The position numbers and the translations under genes are program-made. 16,617 nt of DNA, taken from the NCBI GenBank assembly GCA_000818945.1, contig KN805373.1, positions 721,715 to 738,331 of the forward strand. The letters are read 5' to 3'. This document shows positions 1 through 6,479 of this stretch, piece after piece. The notes under the pieces were generated by a model that was given only the letters and a program-made list of their open reading frames with translations, was not told the origin of the DNA and searched no databases. The first letter of the stretch is position 1. Each line of letters begins with the position of its first letter. This stretch comes from Schizochytrium sp. CCTCC M209059 (lineage: Eukaryota > Sar > Bigyra > Thraustochytrida > Thraustochytriidae).

Positions 1-44
1 CGCCGCCGCCGCCGAAGCCGCCGCCGCCGCCGCCGCCGCCGAAC
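1..44. repeat. GCC trinucleotide tract encoding poly-Gly
   Basis: Near-perfect GCC/CGC triplets interrupted by a GAA. Read on the minus strand they encode the Gly/Phe-rich end of the tetraspanin tail. A shorter tract of the same kind lies at about 152-177. Both are slippage-prone, so tail length may vary between strains. Confidence 0.8.
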
Positions 45-1054
45 ATGGCGGGCACGCGCGCGGACATGCGGTTGCCGACGTCGCGGACCTTGTGGCCGAA
101 GTTGCTCATGGCCGGGGGCCGCGGGCCGCCGAAGCTGGAGCCCATGCCGGGGCCGCCGCCGCCGCCGCCGCCGCCGAGAGGGCCGCCCATGCCGGGCCCG
201 TCGTCGTCGTCGTCGCCGCCGAAGGGAGAGGCCACAGGGTTCGCCGTGGGCAGACCGCCCGCGTCGCCGGCCTTGGTGGGCAGGCCCTCGTCGTCCGTGC
301 CGTCGTAGAAGCCGCCGAGCTCGTACGGGACCCAGTACAGACGCATGCCCGAGATCCAGGACACGAGCTGGAGCAGGACCATGACGCCGATGCCCACGCC
401 AAGGTAGGGCGTCTGCTCCTGGAAAAAGCTGGTGATGGCGCCCGTGCAAAAGTAGTCGTCCTCGAGGCCGAAGGTCGCCGTCGCGTTGGCCTCGCATTCG
501 GCCGAGTACGTCGGGCAGATGGCCTCGAGACCCGCGAGCACGGTCGCGTTGCACGTGTCGCCCGTGGTGAGCGTGACATTATCGTTGTAGAGAGACTCAA
601 AGTCGTAGCCGCAGCAGCTCAGGGTGTCCTGCGCCGCGACCCAGTCCTCGGGGTTGCTGGCCGCCCACACGAAAAAGTCGGCCTCCACGCTGTCGGCGGC
701 CGAGGACGCCGACGAGTCGAGGCCCTCAAAGGTGCTGACGTCGTTCATGTACAGCAGCATGAAGCAGCCGCCCAGGATGGTGGCCAGCGTCATGAGAAAG
801 GCCATGATGATGAAGAACATGAGAAGGCCCTCGCCGTGGATCAGCCGCGAGATGACGCCCGACAGCGAGACGATCGTCCACAGGCCAAAGAGGCCCACCA
901 GGCCGATGTACACATTATCGTTGGGCACGCGGTACACGCCGGGGCCTGCCTGCCACGCCCACAAGAAGAACGCGAGGCCTCCCAGCGAGATGAGCAGCCA
1001 CAGCACGCTGCTGCACAGGAAGGTGTTCTTCGAGCACTTGATCACCTCCCCCAT
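1..1054 (-). CDS. Tetraspanin with Gly-rich C-terminal tail (3' end beyond left edge)
   Basis: Translation from the ATG at 1054-1052 (A at -3) stays open to the left edge for 351 codons, so the C-terminus is missing. The layout is that of a tetraspanin: TM1 about 12-33, a short outer loop, TM2 about 48-70, TM3 about 76-102, a large extracellular loop about 103-216, and TM4 about 217-240. The large loop carries the family signature CCG (C147-C148-G149, followed by Tyr) and further cysteines at 168, 180, 187 and 203, which could form three disulfides. It also has three N-glycosylation sequons (N159, N169, N190). C7 and C14 near TM1 are candidate palmitoylation sites. Tetraspanins organise membrane microdomains and bind partner proteins laterally; the partner here is unknown. 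After TM4 the protein continues for more than 110 residues rich in Gly, Pro, Met and Asp, including a five-Asp run and poly-Gly/Phe stretches. Most tetraspanins have short tails. No intron is seen in the visible part. Family assignment is confident; function is not. Confidence 0.87.
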   Translation of the reverse strand, partial: MGEVIKCSKNTFLCSSVLWLLISLGGLAFFLWAWQAGPGVYRVPNDNVYIGLVGLFGLWTIVSLSGVISRLIHGEGLLMFFIIMAFLMTLATILGGCFMLLYMNDVSTFEGLDSSASSAADSVEADFFVWAASNPEDWVAAQDTLSCCGYDFESLYNDNVTLTTGDTCNATVLAGLEAICPTYSAECEANATATFGLEDDYFCTGAITSFFQEQTPYLGVGIGVMVLLQLVSWISGMRLYWVPYELGGFYDGTDDEGLPTKAGDAGGLPTANPVASPFGGDDDDDGPGMGGPLGGGGGGGGPGMGSSFGGPRPPAMSNFGHKVRDVGNRMSARVPAMFGGGGGGGGFGGGG

Positions 1055-1083
1055 CCTGCCTGCGCGCTCGCCTTCCGTACGCC

Positions 1084-1134
1084 CGTCCGCCCGCTCGCTC
1101 GCCCGTTCGCTCGTTCGCTCGCCCGTTCGCTCGC
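1084..1134. repeat. CGCTCGCC/CGTTCGCT tetranucleotide-like tract
   Basis: Imperfect repeats of CGCTCGCC and CGTTCGCT just upstream of the tetraspanin start, probably in its 5' leader or promoter. A shorter CGCT run occurs at about 1172-1184. Confidence 0.65.
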
Positions 1135-1295
1135 GCGCCGCGCGCGACCTCGCCGCGCCTGCCGCCGCGCTCCCGCTCGCTCGCTCCGTGCCGCGCGCGC
1201 GTGTGCAAGCCGCGAGCGACTCCCTCGCCGGCGCCGCGTTCAGGTTTGCTGCCCCTCTTTCTGCCTCCATGCGCGGTCGGCGCGTGCACAGCGCT

Positions 1296-1445
1296 CCCTA
1301 TTCTTTTCTATCCTATCCTATTCTTTTCTATCCTATTCTATTCTATCCTATTCTATCCTATTCTCTATTCCTATTCTCTATTCTACCCTATTCTATTCTA
1401 TCCTATTCTATTCTGTTCTATTTTACTCTATTCTCCCCTGTCTAT
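1296..1445. repeat. Pyrimidine pentanucleotide array (TTCTA/TCCTA)n
   Basis: About 150 bp made almost entirely of pentamers TTCTA, TCCTA and TTCTC with occasional insertions, roughly 30 units. The plus strand is nearly pure C/T plus one A per unit. Unit divergence suggests an older array than the adjacent perfect TTTC repeat. Confidence 0.9.
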
Positions 1446-1570
1446 TTATTGCTCGCTCGCCGCGTCTCGCCGCCCGAGTCTCGCCGCCCGAACTGGACTC
1501 GCGCCGCCGCCGCTCGCCGAGCCGCCGCGGGAGGCGGAGGGGGAGGAGGCCGGAGGCGCACTTGCGCGCC

Positions 1571-1607
1571 GCGATTGTGGACTTGCGGAGAGGCGATTGT
1601 GCACTTG
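1571..1607. repeat. 15-bp direct repeat, one mismatch
   Basis: GCGATTGTGGACTTG at 1571-1585 recurs as GCGATTGTGCACTTG at 1593-1607, 22 bp start to start (about two helical turns). It lies roughly 520-550 bp upstream of the tetraspanin start. A protein-binding pair is possible but unproven. Confidence 0.55.
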
Positions 1608-1660
1608 TGGCGCGCGTTGGAGCCACTGTGGAAGCCGGCCGGCAAACAGCCTGCTGGCTG

Positions 1661-1665
1661 TTTTT

Positions 1666-1717
<52 letters not shown>

Positions 1718-1719
1718 TT
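1661..1719. repeat. (TTTC)n microsatellite
   Basis: An uninterrupted TTTC tetranucleotide run of about 55 bp. It is pure pyrimidine on the plus strand and mirror-symmetric, so it is a candidate for triplex (H-DNA) formation. Confidence 0.95.
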
Positions 1720-1720
1720 A

Positions 1721-1744
1721 TGTTTTGATGTTTTGATGTTTTGA
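1721..1744. repeat. Three perfect TGTTTTGA units
   Basis: An 8-bp unit, TGTTTTGA, repeated three times directly after the TTTC tract, followed by a GGTT-rich stretch and by GTAA repeats at about 1793-1804. Confidence 0.85.
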
Positions 1745-1840
1745 TAGTATTTGGTTGGTTGGTTTGCTTTGTTTGTCTGTCCTCTGGGGTTGTAAGTAAG
1801 TAAGTGGCGCAGTGTTTTTCTTTACCTGGCTGGCGGGCTC

Positions 1841-1869
1841 GCAGGCAGACAGGCAGGCAGACAGGCAGG
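1841..1869. repeat. CAGGCAGA-type short tandem repeat
   Basis: Alternating GCAGGCAGACAG units, about 29 bp, in non-coding DNA. Confidence 0.75.
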
Positions 1870-2000
1870 ACACACGGCCTGCGGCTCGGCAGACGCCAAC
1901 CGAGACCGAGAGAAGCCATTGCCGCCAGCAGCAGCGCCAGCAGCACCACCAGCAGTACGGACGCGCGAGTCCTGACTGATGCGAGCGGCGAAAAGTTTCC

Positions 2001-2014
2001 TTTTTTTTTTTTTT
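2001..2014. repeat. Poly-T run (14 nt)
   Basis: Fourteen consecutive T bases on the plus strand. Nothing nearby shows that it is a Pol III terminator of a gene. Confidence 0.85.
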
Positions 2015-2279
2015 ATTATCAACTACCTACCTACAACCAGCCAAAGTGTTGAGGCGCGTGTGCAGGTGTGCATAGCTTAGATAAATGATAGGAAGTCCTA
2101 TGCGAGCGACACGGCAGTGGTGCTCCGAGGAGGTATGCTAAGAGGATCCTAGAGTTTGAGCTACCGCCGCTATCTTTTCTCCTCTTTTACGGCGGCACGT
2201 GCGCGCTGCTGCAGTAGGACCGGGCTAGGCGGTGCTCAAAGGGCCGGGGCCGTAAAACTTATGGTGATCTTGCAGAGAT

Positions 2280-2314
2280 TCTGCTCTGCTCTGCTCTTCT
2301 CTGCTTAGCTCTGC
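2280..2314. repeat. (TCTGC)n pentamer repeat
   Basis: Imperfect CTGCT/TCTGC pentamers ending in a GCATGCATGC alternating palindrome. Confidence 0.75.
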
Positions 2315-2343
2315 ATGCATGCACGGCCTGCTCGGAGAGGTGT

Positions 2344-2344
2344 A

Positions 2345-2392
<48 letters not shown>

Positions 2393-2424
2393 CAAACACA
2401 CGCACGCACACACGTACGCACGCT
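2344..2424. repeat. (ACGC)n microsatellite with degenerate extension
   Basis: Perfect ACGC repeats run for about 48 bp from 2344 and continue, interrupted by ACAA and ACAC variants, to about 2424. The strand alternates purine and pyrimidine almost throughout, which is the pattern prone to left-handed Z-DNA. Confidence 0.92.
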
Positions 2425-2566
2425 CATCAAAACAGCGGCGCGCGCTCGTATGTCTTGGTCGCGGGGATGGTGAAAACAAAGAGGGAGGCGCGGTGTGAGC
2501 CGCGCTAAAGCGGGCACTGCAGGCAACATCAGCAAGGGCGGGCAATCTCCCTCGGCGTTCGGATGC

Positions 2567-2584
2567 ACACGAGCATGCTCGTGT
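2567..2584. promoter_or_regulatory. 18-bp perfect palindrome
   Basis: ACACGAGCATGCTCGTGT is identical to its reverse complement. Under equal base use, fewer than one such site would be expected by chance in a window this size. A dimeric protein-binding site or a small cruciform are possible roles; neither is proven. Confidence 0.5.
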
Positions 2585-2585
2585 A

Positions 2586-2615
2586 CTAGGCGTGCCAACA
2601 TGCCAAAACGCCTAG
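2586..2615. repeat. 8-bp inverted repeat with 14-nt loop
   Basis: CTAGGCGT at 2586-2593 pairs perfectly with ACGCCTAG at 2608-2615. It starts one base after the 18-bp palindrome, so the two form a compact double-hairpin region. Confidence 0.55.
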
Positions 2616-3032
2616 AATTGTTGGGGAGAGCCGAGATTCGGCATCAGGGCGGCGATGTATTGGCGGCGCTTCTTCGTCGTAGTCGTTGGTGGAAAAGTTC
2701 CGCCTTTTTGAGGACCAACCAACCATCAGTGACTTGCATGATTCGATGCTTGAGCCTTGAGCATCGCAGTCGGTCATGGCAAAGTTCCGTCGTTCTGGAG
2801 AGATTGATCAAAACAGCAGGCCTGGCCGGTTCACTGCTAAGGGCATGAGCATCCCTGGAAGCCAAACAACCAAGAACGAAGCAATTCCTAGGATGATTTG
2901 ACGCCATGAAAGAATAGTGTGTAATCCACTTTGATGAGAGAAAAAACGAATTCTTTTTGGCTTGCAACACTCACAAAGCGCCAAAGCTCGGGCTCGAGTT
3001 GGCACTTGCAATAGGTGATATAGTTAAATCCT

Positions 3033-3066
3033 GGTGCTATATTCGACACTGGTCGCTATATTTGAC
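3033..3066. repeat. Two GCTATATTYGAC direct repeats
   Basis: GGTGCTATATTCGAC (3033-3047) and GGTCGCTATATTTGAC (3051-3066) are two near-identical AT-rich units. A looser relative, GGTGATATAGTTAAA, starts at 3014. Function unknown. Confidence 0.5.
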
Positions 3067-3307
3067 CTGACCCTGGAACACCATGCGATCATTCGACCGT
3101 GATGCACACATCAATAATTCTGGAATGATCGGTTCTGCCATCAATAATCGCTTTCGATCCTTACCAGCCAGCCAGCTTTACTTCTGTGCTTTTCAGAAGA
3201 AGCGATTGCAAAATTTCATCATGCATTGCAAATACGTATCTTTTTCTGCTGAAGGTCGTTCATTCACCCGTTTTCCTTGTCTCAAATTGCGACGTGGAAT
3301 GGAAGAC

Positions 3308-3319
3308 GCTCACGTGAGC
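3308..3319. promoter_or_regulatory. 12-bp palindrome with CACGTG (E-box/G-box) core
   Basis: GCTCACGTGAGC is a perfect palindrome centred on CACGTG, the core bound by bHLH and bZIP factors in many eukaryotes. It lies about 820 bp upstream of the NmrA-like start. Binding is inference from motif only. Confidence 0.3.
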
Positions 3320-3872
3320 AAAACAGTATGTTCATTCTCATTTCTTTTCCGACTACAACGCAGCGGATCCTTCGTCTTCACCGGGCACTGGGGCTTTGGC
3401 TTTGATGTGTATAGTATATCCAGATCGCACGACTCAACCCTTTACAACAGAAAATCTCGTCCTTCCTCGCTTCGTCCGAGGACTAGGAGAGGAGGTTCTG
3501 CCGTGTTTTGGCCTGGTACTAGTATTGGACACGAAATCTAACTAGGCCCGACGCATCTTCACGTCGCCCAAAACGCGCTCAGCGCTTAGAATCGGCTCAG
3601 TTTGTCCCAAACGAGGGTTCATGGAGAGCGTCGGGGCAATCTATCTGCCATGGCTGCTGGCTGCTCCTACTGCTCCTAATGCTGCCTAACCCCGCTTCGT
3701 CGAGACACTCACTCACACGAAAGTCTCGTGAAAGCGCCCGGCTAGCCGTCTCCAGCGCGAGAACGTCGACCTGCGCTCGCGTCCGCCGCTGCCTGCATCC
3801 CCGTCCTGCGCAAAGCGTTCGCGCCTCCCTCCCTCAGAAGAAGAACGGGTTGGAGAGGAGCGTGCGAGCGAG

Positions 3873-3900
3873 CGTGCTTGCTTGCTTGCGTGCGTGCTTG
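3873..3900. repeat. (GCTT)n/(GCGT)n tract
   Basis: About 28 bp of GCTT and GCGT tetramers in the upstream region of the NmrA-like gene. Confidence 0.7.
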
Positions 3901-3992
3901 GAGCTGTCACCAGCGCGCTGAATCGACGAGCAAACGCGGCCAGGAGGACCCGACACTGTTCAGACGCCAAAACACTCTTCTGTATCCAGCCC

Positions 3993-4044
3993 CGCTCGGC
4001 CGCTCTCGCGCTCGGCCGCGCTCGGTCGCTCTCGTGCTCGCCCG
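3993..4044. repeat. CGCTCGGCCGCTCT-type imperfect repeats
   Basis: Repeated CGCTCGG and CGCTCTCG units about 100-150 bp before the start codon, CpG-rich, probably 5' leader or promoter of the NmrA-like gene. Confidence 0.55.
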
Positions 4045-4141
4045 ACAAGACTCCCTAGCCACGCGGCGGCGGCCCTGGCGGCTCTCGCCGGCCGGACACG
4101 CGGCCGTCGAGGCAGGGGAGCGAGCGGCGCAAGCAGGAGCC

Positions 4142-6211
4142 ATGGGGTGCGGGCCGTCCTCAAGTCTCAAGGCCGATGCTGAGGCGCACGCGCACGCTCT
4201 GCAAGAGGCAGAAGCCGCGCTCGAAAGAGCGCACGAGACCATCATGGAGCAAGACCGGCGCCTCCAAGAGCTGGAAAAGGAGCTCGAGACCATTCGCGCG
4301 CCACAAACGACAGTCAACGTGAAAAATGTCCTCATCCTCGGCAGCACAGGACACGTTGGAAAGGCTACCGTCAAGGCGCTCATAACCCGCGCACCGAAAA
4401 CCAGGATCTTCACAGGGACTCGCAACACCTCGCACGCCAATGACGCTGGCTTTGCCGGCCTCGGCGAGAACGTCGTTCCCATTCGCGTCGACCCCGCCAA
4501 TAAAGACGAGGTCGCCAAGGTCATCATCGAAAATGAAGTCGAGGCGGTCTTTCTCATTATTCCCGGATCCGAAAAGCGCACAGAAATTAGCATCTCGGCC
4601 ATTCAAGGCTGTCGCCTCGCCAGGGTCCCTGGACTCGTCTTGCTCAGTGTCCCGAGCGTTGCAGCGCCCGAAACAATCTTTGCCAAACAGCTCATTCCCG
4701 TCGAGGCAGCTGCGCGCGAGTCGGGCATCCCCACCGCTATCTTGCGCGTCCCTCTCTTCACAGACAATTGCTTTGCGTACATGGGCTCAATTCGTGGAGA
4801 AGGAAAAATATACGGACCCGCTGAGCCCGACACTACCTTTAGCACTGTTGTCACTTCAGACGTTGGCGAAGCAGCCGCCGTTGTCCTTTGCAATATCGCG
4901 GCACACAAAGGCGCCACACACGAGCTAGCCTCGGACACATATTCGCACGCTGACATGGCAAAATCCTTCTCCAAGGCGCTGGGGACCCAAATCGAATATG
5001 TCCAAGTCTCCATCGACGCCGCCAAAGAGTCCTTTCTGCACATGGGGTTTCCCGAGTGGCAAACCAAAGGCCTTCTCGAACTCTACAGTCTCATTGACGA
5101 GAAGCGACCCTGCATGACCATCCCGAAAGAACAGCTTGAACAGCTTACCGGCAAAGAGGCCACGCCCATGACCGATTTTGTGCGAGCAGTGGCGCCCTTG
5201 TTTCGGTCCTCGGAAGGCCCGAAACAAGATGGGGCTGCACCGGAGAACCCGGCCAACGAAAGCAACTCCGGTAGCACGCCTCTCAGCAGCTCGACCTCGG
5301 GCGTTTTCGACCCGCAAGGTCCAATTCTTCTCCTCAACAGCACAAGCGATACCGGTCGAGCCACAGCGAAAGCAATCGTCGCCGCCGGCTTTCCGGTCAT
5401 TGCGGGCATGCGCGACGCCTCGAGCGTTCCTGATGCTCTCGATATGGAGGGCATAACGCCGGTCAAGGTCGATCTCGGTAACGCCGACGAAGTGGCTTCT
5501 GTTATTCTTGAACATCACCCGTCCGCCCTCTTTATCATCGCTCCGCCAGCAGAAGATCGGGCACGCATTTGCCTCAACGCCATCAAGGGTATCAAATCTG
5601 TACACTTTACCGGCATTGTGCTCGCGCTTTCTGTCATCAACATGGATTTGCCTTCCACACCGTCCAGTCTCGCCACGGACTTTACCCCCCTCGAGTGCAG
5701 CCTCAAGGAAAGCAGCCTCAAACACTGCATTCTACGTCTTCCCTTCTTTTTCGACAACCTTCTCGCTTTTCGACACGAGATCGCCACAAAATCAAGAATT
5801 CGCGCCCCGCTCGCCGCCGACATTCCATTTGCTGCCGTGGCGCTCAATGACGTTGGCGCTGCTGCCGCCAAGATTCTCACACACCCCAAGGATCACATTG
5901 GTGAAGTCTACACGCTCGTTTCCGATGTCTTCACTTATGAAGACGTGGCATTGGCGCTGACGGATACACTTGGCAAGACCGTGGCCTTTCATGAGGTCCC
6001 TTGGCAAGAGACAAAGGACGAGCTCAAGGCCGCTGGCTTTGCAGACTGGTTTGTCAACGAGATTTTGGAAAATTATAAAATACTCAATGAGGGCGGTGAG
6101 GATCGAGAGATTTTGTCACGCAAAAACGAGCATCTTCAAGATATTACAGGCAGCATACCTACCTCGTTAAGAGTATATCTCTCTTCGGTTAGCGACCGCT
6201 TCAAAGAGTAG
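4142..6211 (+). CDS. Lipid-anchored coiled-coil protein with two tandem NmrA-like Rossmann domains
   Basis: A 689-residue protein. The ATG at 4142 (context GCCATGG) is the first in frame, although the frame is open 88 codons further upstream. It begins MGCGPSSS: Gly2 and Ser6 suit N-myristoylation and Cys3 palmitoylation. Residues 9-52 are a charged heptad-like coiled coil. Domain 1 (about 61-355) has the nucleotide-binding motif GSTGHVG (67-73), Arg94 after the second strand, and a C-terminal stretch resembling the NmrA ending (LTGKEATPMTDFV). After a Ser/Gly/Asn-rich linker (about 356-390), domain 2 (about 393-689) repeats the whole fold. Its glycine motif has decayed to NSTSDTG (399-405), lacking the first two glycines. 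NmrA-like proteins are atypical short-chain dehydrogenase relatives that sense NAD(P) or reduce substrates. No SDR YxxxK catalytic pair is evident, so a redox-sensor or scaffold role on a membrane is inferred. NmrA-family call confident; acylation likely; role unknown. Confidence 0.85.
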   Translation: MGCGPSSSLKADAEAHAHALQEAEAALERAHETIMEQDRRLQELEKELETIRAPQTTVNVKNVLILGSTGHVGKATVKALITRAPKTRIFTGTRNTSHANDAGFAGLGENVVPIRVDPANKDEVAKVIIENEVEAVFLIIPGSEKRTEISISAIQGCRLARVPGLVLLSVPSVAAPETIFAKQLIPVEAAARESGIPTAILRVPLFTDNCFAYMGSIRGEGKIYGPAEPDTTFSTVVTSDVGEAAAVVLCNIAAHKGATHELASDTYSHADMAKSFSKALGTQIEYVQVSIDAAKESFLHMGFPEWQTKGLLELYSLIDEKRPCMTIPKEQLEQLTGKEATPMTDFVRAVAPLFRSSEGPKQDGAAPENPANESNSGSTPLSSSTSGVFDPQGPILLLNSTSDTGRATAKAIVAAGFPVIAGMRDASSVPDALDMEGITPVKVDLGNADEVASVILEHHPSALFIIAPPAEDRARICLNAIKGIKSVHFTGIVLALSVINMDLPSTPSSLATDFTPLECSLKESSLKHCILRLPFFFDNLLAFRHEIATKSRIRAPLAADIPFAAVALNDVGAAAAKILTHPKDHIGEVYTLVSDVFTYEDVALALTDTLGKTVAFHEVPWQETKDELKAAGFADWFVNEILENYKILNEGGEDREILSRKNEHLQDITGSIPTSLRVYLSSVSDRFKE

Positions 6212-6479
6212 TCATTTCCTCTCTGTACGGAAAAGGACACAAACTACTGCCTTTACTCAAAGAAATCCTCTTTTTTTTTTTTTTCTTTCTTTGTTGCTCA
6301 CGCATCGAAAATAGCTGTCTGGTTTCTTCAATCAAAATTCTATAAAGAAGCTTATGAACCCTTTTTCCGCATGGGGCAAGTCAAGAAACCCATTCTTTCT
6401 CTGCCCATACGCAACAGACGTTGTTTCTATAAGTAATTGCAGTTCTGAGCTTGGTGGTTGTGGATTACATCAGATCAAA
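6212..6479. other. Shared 3' region of two convergent genes
   Basis: 268 bp between the stop codons of the NmrA-like gene (plus) and the ZZ-bromodomain gene (minus). It contains a 14-T run at 6271-6284 followed by CTTT repeats. No AATAAA hexamer is seen on either strand, so polyadenylation signals are not recognised. Confidence 0.6.

Larger units (their letters stand above)
1055..4141. other. Long divergent intergenic region, no supported gene
   Basis: About 3.1 kb separate the divergent starts of the tetraspanin (minus) and the double NmrA gene (plus). The flanks (1055-1660 and about 3680-4141) are GC- and CpG-rich and probably hold promoters and 5' leaders. The middle (about 2660-3560) is less GC-rich, with no frame that looks coding. 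Open frames at 2495-2848 and 3083-3541 have no recognisable domain. The region holds many microsatellites and several short palindromes, listed separately. I looked for tRNA box motifs, 5S rRNA and spliceosomal snRNA motifs by eye and saw none. Confidence 0.6.

Noticed and set aside
1296..1719. Tandem arrays as a CRISPR or telomeric array
   Set aside because: There are no unique spacers and the units do not match known telomere repeats; they are ordinary microsatellites.
92..1744. 550-codon plus-strand open frame over the tetraspanin and repeats
   Set aside because: It is antisense to a clear tetraspanin, is Ala/Arg-rich, and ends by translating the TTCTA and TTTC repeats. It is a GC-driven shadow.
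2001..2014. Poly-T as a Pol III terminator of a small RNA
   Set aside because: No A/B boxes, tRNA fold or snRNA motifs were seen upstream.
2495..2970. Overlapping short frames on both strands in the intergenic region
   Set aside because: No domains, overlapping each other and the palindrome/stem-loop; expected by chance.
3083..3541. 152-codon plus-strand frame in the low-GC intergenic island
   Set aside because: No domain, ordinary random composition, codon use unlike the real genes, and it overlaps repeated and palindromic DNA. A short lineage-specific gene is not excluded.
3907..4602. Minus-strand frame of 231 codons opposite the NmrA gene
   Set aside because: Antisense to a well-supported Rossmann domain; Ser/Ala/Arg composition and no domain.
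4925..5725. Minus-strand frame of 266 codons opposite the NmrA gene
   Set aside because: Antisense shadow of the double NmrA coding region; no recognisable motif.
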